A stretch of DNA of 64,000 nt from Pedobacter sp. Leaf250 (GCF_920984735.1 NZ_CAKLBU010000017.1:1-64000), one strand, 5' to 3'. Counted from the first letter of the stretch, positions 44,400-54,020 are shown. Notes: generated by a model from the letters alone, not told the origin. Made by a program: numbers and translations.

Positions 44400-45587
44400 T
44401 CAGTTCAGTTCAGTATCTGGATTCAGGTTAATTATCGCTGCCTTTCCGCGAAGGCTTTCCTCTTCCGGATTGGAAAGGATCTTGTCAATTTGTAATCTGG
44501 TAATCAAATCACTGACCTTATTCATGCCTGGACTCTGATCCAGATCAAATGAATTTCTAAGTCCTTCCGCTAGCAAGGGTTTTAGTTGTGAGCGGAGAAG
44601 TCCATTACCAAATTTAACAAAGATGGATTTGAGAAGAACTTTGAGCAAATCCTTGTCTATTGCATCATAATTTTGAAGGACTTTCTTTGATTCGCTTACG
44701 TGACTGTCCCGTGAATGGATAAGATCATCAAATAAAACCCTTCTCCCGGTATTGGAAAAGGTCAGCGTCAAAGGGTCGCACTCCAATACGAAACTTGAGC
44801 CTTTAAACTCTAACCCAAGATAATTACCCTTGAGTACGGAGAGATGCTTCAAGTTACCATCGAAGACATCATTCCTTAATTCCAGTACCAATCTGCACTT
44901 CTGCTCAAGTCCTCCGGCTCCCTGCACGTTGCTCTTATTTGGGATAAGAGATTCTGTCCGCTTATTGGTGTGATGCATCAGCAATATTAAACATTGGTAG
45001 GTTGTGGCAAGCCGCTTCATAGAGCTAAGTACATGCCTTACCTCTCCATTGTCTTTGATATCATTAACCAAATCACCCAGCGTATCAATCTTGATGATGT
45101 CTATTTGCTGGCAAACTAAAATATTCTCTAATTTGCCAATCAGGTTATCTGCGTCGAAAATGAAGTAAAGGCTTTCCAAAGACCGGATAATTAAATCCTC
45201 AGGTTGGTTTTTAAGCTGTTTCCGAATTAAATAACTGATGGCGAGATCATCATCTTCGGTGCATACGATAATTGCCTTACGGGAAAGTTGTTCTGAAAAA
45301 GAAAAACCTATAAACTCATTTTTATTTAAAACCAGCGAGAGGATTAGGTCTCTTGCGAAAATTGATTTTCCAGTATCTGAACTACCCGCAAGTAAAACTA
45401 AGCCAACCTTTGGAAACAACTCACCCAGCATTTTTGGTAATTCGAGAATATTTCGCCGAAAAAGATCAGCACCAGAAAAAAAACCAACCTTTTCGATACC
45501 TTCTATTAGTTGATTTTTTTCGGCATCTGCGATAAGTTTATTGTTCCTGTGAACAGAAAGCGCATTTATTCCAACTGAATTTTTCAT
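44400..45587 (-). CDS. RepA-like RecA-fold ATPase
   Basis: Walker A is LLAGSSDTGKSIFARD (GSSDTGKS at residues 68-75), Walker B includes IIKIDTLGDLV, and a further conserved block LILLMHHTNKR resembles the DnaB/RepA helicase sensor region. The family is the AAA_25/RepA hexameric helicase group used by plasmids and integrative elements. The C-terminal 100 residues look like a winged helix (KSIFVKFGNGLLRSQLKPLL). The gene overlaps the upstream HTH gene by 4 bases. It probably unwinds DNA when the excised element replicates or transfers. Confidence 0.8.
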   Translation of the reverse strand: MKNSVGINALSVHRNNKLIADAEKNQLIEGIEKVGFFSGADLFRRNILELPKMLGELFPKVGLVLLAGSSDTGKSIFARDLILSLVLNKNEFIGFSFSEQLSRKAIIVCTEDDDLAISYLIRKQLKNQPEDLIIRSLESLYFIFDADNLIGKLENILVCQQIDIIKIDTLGDLVNDIKDNGEVRHVLSSMKRLATTYQCLILLMHHTNKRTESLIPNKSNVQGAGGLEQKCRLVLELRNDVFDGNLKHLSVLKGNYLGLEFKGSSFVLECDPLTLTFSNTGRRVLFDDLIHSRDSHVSESKKVLQNYDAIDKDLLKVLLKSIFVKFGNGLLRSQLKPLLAEGLRNSFDLDQSPGMNKVSDLITRLQIDKILSNPEEESLRGKAAIINLNPDTELN

Positions 45588-45907
45588 ATAGAATGCCCTT
45601 TCTGTTTTTCAACTGCAGCCGCTAATGCTTCAATAGAATATAATACTCGCCTACCAATTCGGTGCGGGATCAGAATACCCGCTTTTTCCCAATAATAGAG
45701 TGTTGTGAGAGAAACGTTTAAAAGACGTTTAGTTTCCTCGCGTGTTTTATACCTGATTTTTTCCTCCGGTTCTTCACCGGATGACTTGGTATTTTTAAAG
45801 AGTTCACCAAAAACCTCTCTTACTTGTTCGGAAAGAACTTCCTTGAATTCTGAATCCGAATAACTTGTTAAAACTTGTGCCATACCTTTTGTAATTGAAT
45901 GGCACAA
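45584..45907 (-). CDS. Helix-turn-helix (excisionase/MerR-like) protein
   Basis: The C-terminal half is a HTH_17 domain: YKTREETKRLLNVSLTTLYY, then WEKAGILIPHRIGRRVLYSI and ALAAAVEKQ. It is the short winged helix seen in excisionases and element regulators. The N-terminal 50 residues are helical. It is the first gene of the leftward replication-mobilization operon, overlapping the RepA-like gene by 4 bases. It may regulate excision or replication of island B. Start at MCHSITKG is possible; the ATG eight codons later (MAQVLTSYS) is equally likely. Confidence 0.75.
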   Translation of the reverse strand: MCHSITKGMAQVLTSYSDSEFKEVLSEQVREVFGELFKNTKSSGEEPEEKIRYKTREETKRLLNVSLTTLYYWEKAGILIPHRIGRRVLYSIEALAAAVEKQKGHSI

Positions 45908-46031
45908 TGTTCATTAGGATAAACCTTAGGATAGTCTCATTTTTTTAAAATGATAATGAAAATCCACCCTTAAAAAAAAGATAAATAATTCTAGAATTTG
46001 AGTTAGAGAAATGCTCTTTAAGGGCGAATAG

Positions 46032-46039
46032 TATTTTTG
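46032..46039 (+). promoter_or_regulatory. Possible -7 promoter box for the methylase cassette
   Basis: TATTTTTG matches the Bacteroidota -7 consensus TAnnTTTG and lies 37 bases before the start codon. It is in the 169-base gap between divergent operons. The -33 element is not clear. Confidence 0.4.
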
Positions 46040-46076
46040 TATCTTTATACGCCAATTAAGGCTCTCCTTACTTTTT

Positions 46077-48890
46077 ATGAAAAAATCGGAAATTCAAGAA
46101 CAACTACAAAATATTTCTAAAAGCATAGATAAAGAAAATTTCATTTATGAATTCCTTCTTTCTTTTGGCTTATCGAAAACTACAGTTACACGCTTGAAGA
46201 AAGGAGATTATAACCTCTCTAAAGTTGAAGGCGAATTATTCTACAAAAGTAAAATATTCTTTAAGGTAGAGGATTCAATGCACTTATTGAATACAATCGA
46301 TGAGTTATCAAAAAATGAAAAGATTCTAAAAAACAAACCTCGTTTCATCGTCGTAACCGACTTTGATACGTTTGTAGCTACCGACACAAAACTCAAAATT
46401 AACAAAGAGTTTCTGATTACAGATTTAGCTGGTCAGGTTGATTTCTTCTTACCCCTCTCTGGAGCTGAAATCTATCGTGTAAGTCGTGACAACAAAATAG
46501 ATCGGGAAGCTGCATATAAGCTTGGTGAACTTTACGATTTATTGGTACTAGATAATCCTGACTGGATTGCAAAAGGAAGCCATCAACTAAATCTGTTTTT
46601 ATCCAGAATATTGTTTTGCTTTTTCGCAGAAGATACGGAGATCTTTGAAACAAAAAGTATTTTTACAGAGACTTTGGCTAATAATACGGATGAAAATGGA
46701 TCAGATGTAAGTGATTTTCTCAGCTTACTTTTCAAAAAATTAAATTCCCCTCCAGAAAAACATGATTTCCCGTCCTACTTAAATGATTTTCCTTATGTGA
46801 ATGGAGGCTTATTTAGGGATGAAATTGAATGTCCAAGGTTTTCGAAAAAAGCCCGTGAAATTCTCATTGCCTCTGGCGAGTTAGACTGGTCTGAAATTAA
46901 TCCAGATATTTTTGGCTCAATGATCCAGGCTGTTGCCGATCCTTCAGAAAGAAACAATTTAGGAATGCATTACACCTCAGTAATCAATATCCTTAAACTA
47001 ATTAAGCCCCTATTCTTGGATGAGCTATATGAAGAATTCGAAAATAATAAGGAAAACCCTAAAGCTTTAGATAAACTCTTAGTTCGCTTATCTAAAATTA
47101 AATTCTTTGACCCTGCTTGTGGTAGTGGTAATTTCTTGATTATAACTTATAAGGAATTAAGAAACCTGGAAATTAAGATTATTAAACAACTGCTTGATTT
47201 AAATGTAAGTGAAATATATAACACTCCCAGTGTACAATCAAAAACAGGATTTGATACGAGTCAGCCGAAAACGATTGTTCCGGCTGCACAATCCAACATG
47301 AATTTCACTGGAGCGCAGAGTAAAATCTATTTTACTGAAATTTCCCTTGAACAATTCTATGGTATAGAAATTAAAGATTTCGCTCACGAAATGGCAATCC
47401 TTTCACTTTGGCTAACAGAACACCAAATGAATCAAGTATTTGAGATTGAGTTAGTAGGCTATGGGAAATCGAAACCAATTTTACCTTTAAAGCAGGCAGG
47501 GAATATTACCGCTGGCAATGCTGCGAGAATTAATTGGGATAGTGTCTGTCCCAAAAAAGAAGATGACGAAATTTATATAATAGGAAATCCGCCATACCTT
47601 GGTGCCCGTGTTCAAGATGATGAACAAAAACTTGACATGGATTTCGTTTTTAATAAATTTACTAAGTTTCGAGATTTAGATTATATCTCTATATGGTTTT
47701 ACAAAGGTTCAAAATATATTGAAGGTGTTAATGCTCAAGTTGCGTTTGTGTCAACAAATTCGATTTCACAGGGGCAACAAGTTGCTTTGCTTTGGGATAA
47801 AATCTTAAGGGATAATACCGAAATTTCTTTTGCTCATCTTTCCTTCAAGTGGACTAATAATGCAAAAGGAAATGCCGGTGTCACAGTTATTATCGTGGGG
47901 CTGCGAAACACCTCAACGAAATCAAAATATATTTTTACAGAAACGATCTCTAAGCAAGCAAAAAACATAAACCCCTACCTACTAGATGCACCAAACATAA
48001 CTATAGCGGAAAGAATGAAATCCATATCTGGATTTATGAAAATGAATTTTGGAAATATGCCCAATGATGGGGGTGGCCTAATTTTAAGTGAAGAAGAAAG
48101 AAGTAACTTGTTAAGAAAAAATCCAGGCTATGAAAAATTTATCAAAAGATTGGTTGGTTCTGCGGAGTTCATTAACGGAATTAATAGATATTGTTTATGG
48201 ATCGAAGATGGTGATCTTCAAGAGGCTTTAGAAAATGAGTTTGTAAAAAATAAGGTCAACACCAGTAAAAATCACCGATTGGAAAGCAAAGATGCAGGAA
48301 CTCAAAAATTAGCTTCAAAGGCACATCAATTCAGGGATAGAAATATGGCAATTGATAGCGCTATAATTGTTCCATCCACATCCTCAGAAAGAAGAGAATA
48401 TATCCCTTTAGGTTTTCTGCCTAATAGTAATGTCATTCTAAATTCCGCAATGGCAGTTTATGATGCCCCACCTTGGCTCTTTGGCGTATTACATTCAAAG
48501 ATGCACATGATTTGGGTAGATGCCGTTGGAGGAAAATTGGAGACCCGTTACCGCTATTCAGCAAAATTGTGTTACAATACCTTTCCATTTCCTAGTATCA
48601 ATCTAAAACAGAAAGAGACCATAAATCAATATGTATTCGATATTTTAGATGAGAGGGCTAAATATCCCGAAAAAACAATGGCTTGGATGTATAATCCTGA
48701 AACGATGCCGAAAAGTTTAAAGCAAGCTCATAAAGACCTCGATGATGCAATAGAACGCATTTATCGACTAGCGCCTTTTAATTCGAATGAGGAACGCTTA
48801 GAATACTTGTTTAAGCTTTATGATGAAATGTCAAAAAAAAACACGCTGTTTGCCAAGGAGAAAAAAGCTAAAAAAGCAAAAAACAATTAG
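46077..48890 (+). CDS. MmeI/type IIL-like adenine-N6 DNA methyltransferase
   Basis: The 937-residue protein carries methylase motif I KFFDPACGSGNFLII (D345-L354) and motif IV IIGNPPYLGA (NPPY at 504-507). The spacer LLFCFFAEDTEIF (written ILFCFFAEDTEIF) and FPYVNGGLF at 238-246 are typical of the MmeI-like group. Target-recognition and C-terminal domains follow (AMAVYDAPPWLFGVLHSKMH, RYRYSAKLCYNTFPFP). No N-terminal PD-(D/E)xK nuclease is visible; the N-terminus reads PRFIVVTDFDTFVATD instead. The enzyme therefore appears to be methylase only, and cutting would be done by other cassette members. The next gene follows after 2 bases. Confidence 0.88.
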   Translation: MKKSEIQEQLQNISKSIDKENFIYEFLLSFGLSKTTVTRLKKGDYNLSKVEGELFYKSKIFFKVEDSMHLLNTIDELSKNEKILKNKPRFIVVTDFDTFVATDTKLKINKEFLITDLAGQVDFFLPLSGAEIYRVSRDNKIDREAAYKLGELYDLLVLDNPDWIAKGSHQLNLFLSRILFCFFAEDTEIFETKSIFTETLANNTDENGSDVSDFLSLLFKKLNSPPEKHDFPSYLNDFPYVNGGLFRDEIECPRFSKKAREILIASGELDWSEINPDIFGSMIQAVADPSERNNLGMHYTSVINILKLIKPLFLDELYEEFENNKENPKALDKLLVRLSKIKFFDPACGSGNFLIITYKELRNLEIKIIKQLLDLNVSEIYNTPSVQSKTGFDTSQPKTIVPAAQSNMNFTGAQSKIYFTEISLEQFYGIEIKDFAHEMAILSLWLTEHQMNQVFEIELVGYGKSKPILPLKQAGNITAGNAARINWDSVCPKKEDDEIYIIGNPPYLGARVQDDEQKLDMDFVFNKFTKFRDLDYISIWFYKGSKYIEGVNAQVAFVSTNSISQGQQVALLWDKILRDNTEISFAHLSFKWTNNAKGNAGVTVIIVGLRNTSTKSKYIFTETISKQAKNINPYLLDAPNITIAERMKSISGFMKMNFGNMPNDGGGLILSEEERSNLLRKNPGYEKFIKRLVGSAEFINGINRYCLWIEDGDLQEALENEFVKNKVNTSKNHRLESKDAGTQKLASKAHQFRDRNMAIDSAIIVPSTSSERREYIPLGFLPNSNVILNSAMAVYDAPPWLFGVLHSKMHMIWVDAVGGKLETRYRYSAKLCYNTFPFPSINLKQKETINQYVFDILDERAKYPEKTMAWMYNPETMPKSLKQAHKDLDDAIERIYRLAPFNSNEERLEYLFKLYDEMSKKNTLFAKEKKAKKAKNN

Positions 48891-48892
48891 TC

Positions 48893-50527
48893 ATGACTAC
48901 AGAAGAAATTTTAGATAACCTACTAAATCTGACTACTGAAAGCGAGGTAGTTGAGTTCAAAGAGGCAAATACCAGATACGACAAGGATAAATTAGGGAAG
49001 TATTTTTCTGCATTAGCAAATGAGGCAAACTTGAAAGGTATTCAAGATGCTTGGCTTGTTATGGGGGTTAAAGATGACAAAAGCATAGTGGGAACTTCTA
49101 TTAGGGACCAGGAAGTCAATGAATATAAATTAGAAATGGCGCGTGAGACTTCGCCAAGATCTACTTTTATCAATGTTCATACAGTCATAAAAGATGGTAA
49201 AAGAATACTTATGTTCCAAATTCCGGCTGCCCCTTTAGGTCAACCAATTTCTTGGAAAGGTCATTATTATGGCAGAGATGGTGAAAGCCTGGGTGCTTTA
49301 AACCAGATTGAATATGAAACCATTAGAGCACAGATAACACACCAAGATTGGAGTGCAAAGATTATTGAAAGAGCTAACATAGATGATCTTTCAAAAGACG
49401 CTATCAATTTTGCAAGAACTCAGTACAAAGAGAAAAATTCCAAACTTAAAAGTGAAATAGACAGCTGGAGTGACGAAGTTTTTTTGGACAAAGCGAAAAT
49501 CACTATTAAGGGGAAGATCACGAATACAGCAATTCTTCTTTTAGGAAAGCCAGAATCAGAACATTTTATAAATCCTGCTACCGCACGTATAACTTGGATT
49601 TTAAAAGATAAGGACAATTTTGAAAAAGATTACGAACACTTTTTTAATCCTTTTATACTTTCTGTGGGGGAGGTCAGTTCAAAAATTAGAAACCTTAAAT
49701 ATCGCTACATTAAATCTGGAACTTTATTTCCCGAAGAAGTAGACCAATATGACCCTTATATAATCAGAGAGGCATTACATAATTGTATCGCACATCAAGA
49801 CTACTCTTTAGGTGGAAAAATTATTGTAGTAGAAAATGAAGATGGCATCTTATCGTTTACAAACTCGGGGCACTTTATACCAAATAGTGTGGAAGAGGTT
49901 GTAACATCTGAATCTCCTGAACCAAAATACAGGAATACCTTTTTGGTTGGAGCTATGGTTAATCTCAACATGATTGATACTATAGGAAGTGGAATTAAAA
50001 GAATGTATAATATTCAGAGGAAAAAGTTTTTCCCCTTACCAGATTATGATCTATCCAACAACAGAGTAAAAGTAGCTATTGCTGGAAAAGTTGTTGATAT
50101 TAATTACGCTCGTAAAGTAGCAGAGATGCCCAGTCTTTCTTTAGAGGATATTATGCTACTAGATAAAGTAGCAAAACAAAAGAATTTAAGCGACAGTGAA
50201 GCCCAGGTTCTAAAATCAAAAAAATTAATTGAAGGACGGAAACCAAATTATCATATTTCTTCCAATGTTGCATCTGTAACAGGTGAAAAGGCCAGTTATA
50301 TGAAACAAAGGGGGATTAATGATGACTACTGTCAAAAGATGATAATTGATTACTTGAAAAAATTTCAAGAGGGCACAAAAAAGGACTTTGATAAATTATT
50401 ATTAGATAAACTTCCTGATGTTTTAGATGAGAAGCAGAAAAAAAACAAGGTAAAGAATAATCTGCAAGCACTAAGGAGGTCAGGAGAAATTGAGCCGCTA
50501 GGTAATATCTGGAAATTGTCTAAATAG
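48893..50527 (+). CDS. AlbA_2/Schlafen-like protein with HATPase_c_4 domain
   Basis: The N-terminal AlbA_2 domain is clear: ESEVVEFKEANTRYDKDKLG, then GVKDDKSIVGT and PISWKGHYYGRDGESLGALN. Many members use its acidic and basic residues for nucleic-acid binding or RNase activity. The C-terminal half has the HATPase_c_4 pattern YIIREALHNCIAHQDYSLGG, then FTNSGHFIPNSVEEVV and MVNLNMIDTIGSGIKRMYNI. A winged-helix tail follows (IEPLGNIWKLSK). The gene begins two bases after the methylase stop. It could be the regulator of the cassette or an active component. It is intact, unlike its relative at the left end of the island. Confidence 0.85.
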   Translation: MTTEEILDNLLNLTTESEVVEFKEANTRYDKDKLGKYFSALANEANLKGIQDAWLVMGVKDDKSIVGTSIRDQEVNEYKLEMARETSPRSTFINVHTVIKDGKRILMFQIPAAPLGQPISWKGHYYGRDGESLGALNQIEYETIRAQITHQDWSAKIIERANIDDLSKDAINFARTQYKEKNSKLKSEIDSWSDEVFLDKAKITIKGKITNTAILLLGKPESEHFINPATARITWILKDKDNFEKDYEHFFNPFILSVGEVSSKIRNLKYRYIKSGTLFPEEVDQYDPYIIREALHNCIAHQDYSLGGKIIVVENEDGILSFTNSGHFIPNSVEEVVTSESPEPKYRNTFLVGAMVNLNMIDTIGSGIKRMYNIQRKKFFPLPDYDLSNNRVKVAIAGKVVDINYARKVAEMPSLSLEDIMLLDKVAKQKNLSDSEAQVLKSKKLIEGRKPNYHISSNVASVTGEKASYMKQRGINDDYCQKMIIDYLKKFQEGTKKDFDKLLLDKLPDVLDEKQKKNKVKNNLQALRRSGEIEPLGNIWKLSK

Positions 50528-50542
50528 CTTTGCTAAATAAAT

Positions 50543-50667
50543 TTTAGACAAAATTTAGACGGATTTTAGACAACAAAATCACTAAAAAACACTTCAAACA
50601 ACTGAAATACAATAATTTACATCGTCTAAAAAATTAAAATATTTATTTTTTTAGACGAACTTTAGAC
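50543..50667. promoter_or_regulatory. Array of helically phased TTTAGAC repeats
   Basis: TTTAGAC occurs at 50543, 50554 and 50565 (exactly 11-base spacing) and again at 50650 and 50661 (also 11). An inverted copy at 50624-50630 forms, with the fourth copy, a perfect 10-bp inverted repeat (50624-50633 with 50647-50656). The array fills the 145-base gap before the helicase gene. Such phasing on one face of the helix is typical of cooperative regulator binding, so this is probably an internal operator-promoter. Confidence 0.7.
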
Positions 50668-50672
50668 AAAAG

Positions 50673-52661
50673 ATGGAACAAGATACCACCGGAGCCTACA
50701 TAAAACCTATTAATTTGGTCAATGTAAATTATGCCCAGACAGGGCAAAGTAAGTCTACTAATGAATTAGGAATGCGAGAAATGCAGGAAAAGGCTTATGA
50801 TGCACGATCTGCTCAATACCTTTTACTAAAAGCACCACCTGCATCGGGAAAGTCTAGAGCGCTGATGTTTATTGCGTTGGATAAATTAATTAATCAAGGC
50901 ATTAAAAAGGTGATTGTAGCCGTACCAGAACGCTCCATTGGAAACTCTTTTGCCCCTAATGAACTCAAGAAATATGGATTTTATGCAGACTGGGAACTTT
51001 CCCAACAGTTTAATCTATGTTCGCCTGGAAGTGATCAATCGAAAGTAAAAACCTTTATTGAATTTTTGAATTCTGATTCGAAAGTATTAATATGTACACA
51101 TGCCACTCTCCGTTTTGCTTTTGAAAAATTATCTGAGGCTGATTTTAACAACTGCTTGGTGGCGATCGATGAATTCCATCACGTTTCTGCTGATGGAGAT
51201 AACATTCTGGGTAATGTGATGCGCCGAATAATGACCAATTCTAATGCTCATATTTTAGCAATGACAGGTTCCTATTTTCGTGGAGATAGTGTGCCAGTGC
51301 TATTGCCGGAAGATGAAGAAAAATTCATCAAAGTAACCTACAATTACTATGACCAGCTAAATGGCTATGAATACTTGAAATCTTTAGGGATCGGCTATCA
51401 TTTTTATCAGGGTCGCTATTACAAGGTGCAACCTGAAAGAAAAATGTCAGCCTTAGAAGAGGTCTTGGACGAGAATCTGAAAACAATAATTCATATCCCC
51501 AGCGTCAATTCAGCAGAATCATCTAAAGATAAGTTCGAGGAAGTAAATCATGTTATTGACTGCATCGGAGAATTAGAGTATCAAGATACAGAAACAGGTG
51601 TCCTGTACGTAAAAAGCAAAAGGTCGGGTCGCATTCTTAAAATTGCAGATTTGGTAAATGACAATCAAAAAGAAAGAGATAAGATTGTAGCTTATTTGAG
51701 GGGTGTCAAAACATCTGAGGATATTGATATGATCATCGCATTAGGCATGGCAAAGGAAGGTTTTGACTGGCCATTTTGCCAACATGCGCTAACTATTGGT
51801 TATAGAGGATCCTTAACTGAAATTATTCAGATCATAGGAAGAGCCACTCGAGACAGTAATAATAAAACTCATGCCCAGTTTACAAATTTAATTGCAAGAC
51901 CGGATGCAGTGGATGATGACGTTCGTTTAGCAGTAAATAATATGCTTAAAGCCATCACTGCCTCCTTGTTGATGGAACAGGTATTAGCTCCTAATTTTAA
52001 ATTCAAAGCAATGGAGGATGATGAAGATGATATTGAACTCGATGAAAACACCATCAAAATTAGAGGATATAAAAAACCTACATCACAAAGAGCGAAGGAT
52101 ATTATTGAAACAGATTTAAATGATTTAAAAGCCAGGATCCTTCAAGATGATACCGTGTTAAAGGCATTGCCAGGAAACTTGGAGCCAGAAGTAATTAATA
52201 AAGTACTAATTCCTAAAATTATCCGTGAGATATATCCTGATTTACCGGAGGATGATGTTGAAGCAGTTCGACAATATGTAGTGTTAGATTCCGTAATCAA
52301 GAATGGCGAAGTAGAAGAGCATGGTTCAAAAAAATTTATAAGGATGGCTGGTAGTTTTGTTAATATTGATGATATCCACATTGATTTAATAGATACCATT
52401 AATCCCTTTCAAAAAGCATTTGAAATTCTATCAAAAAGTGTAACTACAACTGTTCTTAAATCAATTCAAGATACAATCAACATAACGAAGTTTGAAATGA
52501 CTGAGGAAGAAGCAATTGCTTCTTGGGAAGGAATAAAACGTTGGAAAACAAATACAGGAAAAGCTCCCGATATTAATTCATATGATCAAAAAGAGCTAAG
52601 ATTAGCCCAAGCTTTATTATTTTTGCAAGAAGCAAAACGTAGAAAAAATCAAAATGGCTAA
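50673..52661 (+). CDS. SF2 DEAD/DEAH-box-like helicase
   Basis: Motif I is LLLKAPPASGKSRALM (residues 51-66), motif II VAIDEFHH (163-170, a DEFH box), motif III AMTGSYFRGD, and motif VI EIIQIIGRATRDSNNK. The layout is that of restriction-type SF2 translocases. The C-terminal about 220 residues are helical and acidic (AMEDDEDDIELDENT) and carry no nuclease. The gene follows the phased repeats and overlaps the GIY-YIG gene by 8 bases. It probably translocates along DNA or opens it for the nuclease partner. Confidence 0.85.
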   Translation: MEQDTTGAYIKPINLVNVNYAQTGQSKSTNELGMREMQEKAYDARSAQYLLLKAPPASGKSRALMFIALDKLINQGIKKVIVAVPERSIGNSFAPNELKKYGFYADWELSQQFNLCSPGSDQSKVKTFIEFLNSDSKVLICTHATLRFAFEKLSEADFNNCLVAIDEFHHVSADGDNILGNVMRRIMTNSNAHILAMTGSYFRGDSVPVLLPEDEEKFIKVTYNYYDQLNGYEYLKSLGIGYHFYQGRYYKVQPERKMSALEEVLDENLKTIIHIPSVNSAESSKDKFEEVNHVIDCIGELEYQDTETGVLYVKSKRSGRILKIADLVNDNQKERDKIVAYLRGVKTSEDIDMIIALGMAKEGFDWPFCQHALTIGYRGSLTEIIQIIGRATRDSNNKTHAQFTNLIARPDAVDDDVRLAVNNMLKAITASLLMEQVLAPNFKFKAMEDDEDDIELDENTIKIRGYKKPTSQRAKDIIETDLNDLKARILQDDTVLKALPGNLEPEVINKVLIPKIIREIYPDLPEDDVEAVRQYVVLDSVIKNGEVEEHGSKKFIRMAGSFVNIDDIHIDLIDTINPFQKAFEILSKSVTTTVLKSIQDTINITKFEMTEEEAIASWEGIKRWKTNTGKAPDINSYDQKELRLAQALLFLQEAKRRKNQNG

Positions 52662-53850
52662 CAATTTAGAAGACATTTTTAATGATGATGTTTTTGGTTT
52701 ATTAGAATCAAAAGAGAACAGGAGCTTTATCCGAACGGATGAGGATCGCCTGATTGATTCTTTTGAAGAAATTAATAGCTTTTTTGAAAAAAATAAAAGA
52801 GAACCTTCTACATCGCCTATGTCAGAGTACTCTTTATATGCTCGCTTAAAGGAATTTCGAAATAATGAAGAAAAGAAAAGTATATTAAAAACTTTTGACC
52901 GCAATAATTTGCTTGGAAAAACAGCTACACCGGTTGAGTCGATTGAAGATATTTTAAATGATGATGATTTTGGGCTATTAGACAACGATGGCGATAAGTC
53001 CATTTTTGAATTCAAATATACACCAAAAGGTCAGAACCGGGCTAATGCAGATTATATAGCTCAAAGAAAATCATTACCGGAAAAAGAGTTTAAGAAATAT
53101 GAAACCATGTTTCAACAGGTACACAAGGATATAAAGGAAGGAAAAAGAAAGCTTGTTGATTTCTATAATGCAGAAGATAATCTGATTGAAGGTAATTATT
53201 ATTTAGTAGATGGATTGTTAGCCTATTTGGAAATTTCTAAAGCTGAAAAAGTTTTAAAAGAAAATAAATCTGGCGATAGGTTACGCATTGAAGGTCGTAC
53301 CCTCACCATATTCGAGAATGGAACTGTTTCAAATATGTTTTTTCGTTCATTAGGAAAAGCAATTCAAAAAAATGGAAAGCTTGTTACCAATACTGATGAA
53401 AATATCTTTAAACAACTTGAACATAATGCAGGTTTACGAGAGGACGATATTCAAAGCGGCTGGATCTACGTTTTGAAATCCAAATCTGAAAATCCTGAAA
53501 TTAACAAATTAGAAAATTTGTATAAAATTGGTTTTTCAAAAAAACCTATTAAAGAACGTTTACAACAGGCCTCTAAAGAAGCGACTTATCTTTTTGCAGA
53601 TGTTGAAATTATAGCGATATATAATTGTTACAGCTTAAATGTGAGAGCATTTGAGTCTTTATTGCACCGCTTTTTTGCAGAGGTTTGCCTAGATATCGAT
53701 TTGTACGATAAGGAGAAAAATAGATTTATACCTCGAGAATGGTTCTGTGCCCCATTAAACGTAATCGATGAAGTAATCAAACTGATATTAAATAAATCTA
53801 TTGCTAATTTCAGATATGATAATATTAGACAAAAGGTGGTCTTAAAATAG
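52654..53850 (+). CDS. GIY-YIG nuclease (T5orf172/MUG113-type), last gene of the cassette
   Basis: The C-terminal domain has the GIY-YIG pattern in the T5orf172 form: SGWIYVLKSKSENPEINKLE, then NLYKIGFSKKPIKERLQQAS with the catalytic arginine R302. VRAFESLLHRFFAEVCLDID and PREWFCAPLNVIDEVI complete it. The N-terminal 110 residues contain a duplicated short motif: EDIFNDDVFGLL at 6-17 and EDILNDDDFGLL at 98-109, separated by a linker, perhaps docking peptides for the helicase. The gene overlaps the helicase gene by 8 bases. It is the likely DNA-cutting enzyme of the four-gene system. Confidence 0.82.
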   Translation: MANNLEDIFNDDVFGLLESKENRSFIRTDEDRLIDSFEEINSFFEKNKREPSTSPMSEYSLYARLKEFRNNEEKKSILKTFDRNNLLGKTATPVESIEDILNDDDFGLLDNDGDKSIFEFKYTPKGQNRANADYIAQRKSLPEKEFKKYETMFQQVHKDIKEGKRKLVDFYNAEDNLIEGNYYLVDGLLAYLEISKAEKVLKENKSGDRLRIEGRTLTIFENGTVSNMFFRSLGKAIQKNGKLVTNTDENIFKQLEHNAGLREDDIQSGWIYVLKSKSENPEINKLENLYKIGFSKKPIKERLQQASKEATYLFADVEIIAIYNCYSLNVRAFESLLHRFFAEVCLDIDLYDKEKNRFIPREWFCAPLNVIDEVIKLILNKSIANFRYDNIRQKVVLK

Positions 53851-53884
53851 CACCATGTTTTGATCTAAACAGCCATGACTATAT

Positions 53885-54020
53885 TCATCCTCCTAAGTAT
53901 ACCTTATTGGCTTTGTTAGCCATAATCTCTCTTTCAGGTAAAAACTCTTTCATTACTTCGGAAACTCTTTTGCCAAAAATTCTTTACTAACCTTCAGACA
54001 CTGATGGCTCGGTTGTCCTT
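53885..54020 (-). pseudogene. Broken copy of the 3' end of the integrase-adjacent 342-residue gene
   Basis: On the minus strand this reads TEPSVSEG, two stops, then RIFGKRVSEVMKEFLPEREI and a stop after VYLGG. The intact protein encoded at 57223-58251 ends TEPSVYEGWQRIYGKRVSDI followed by IEEMLPGREVKLTKP. The match is clear at protein level, with two consecutive stops replacing W-Q. Upstream similarity ends at about 54020. It is the scar of a second, older copy of that gene and hints at an earlier integration or duplication at this point. Confidence 0.7.

Noticed and set aside
46077..48890. A fused restriction nuclease in the MmeI-like methylase
   Set aside because: No PD-(D/E)xK motif is visible in the N-terminal region, so I treat the protein as methylase only.
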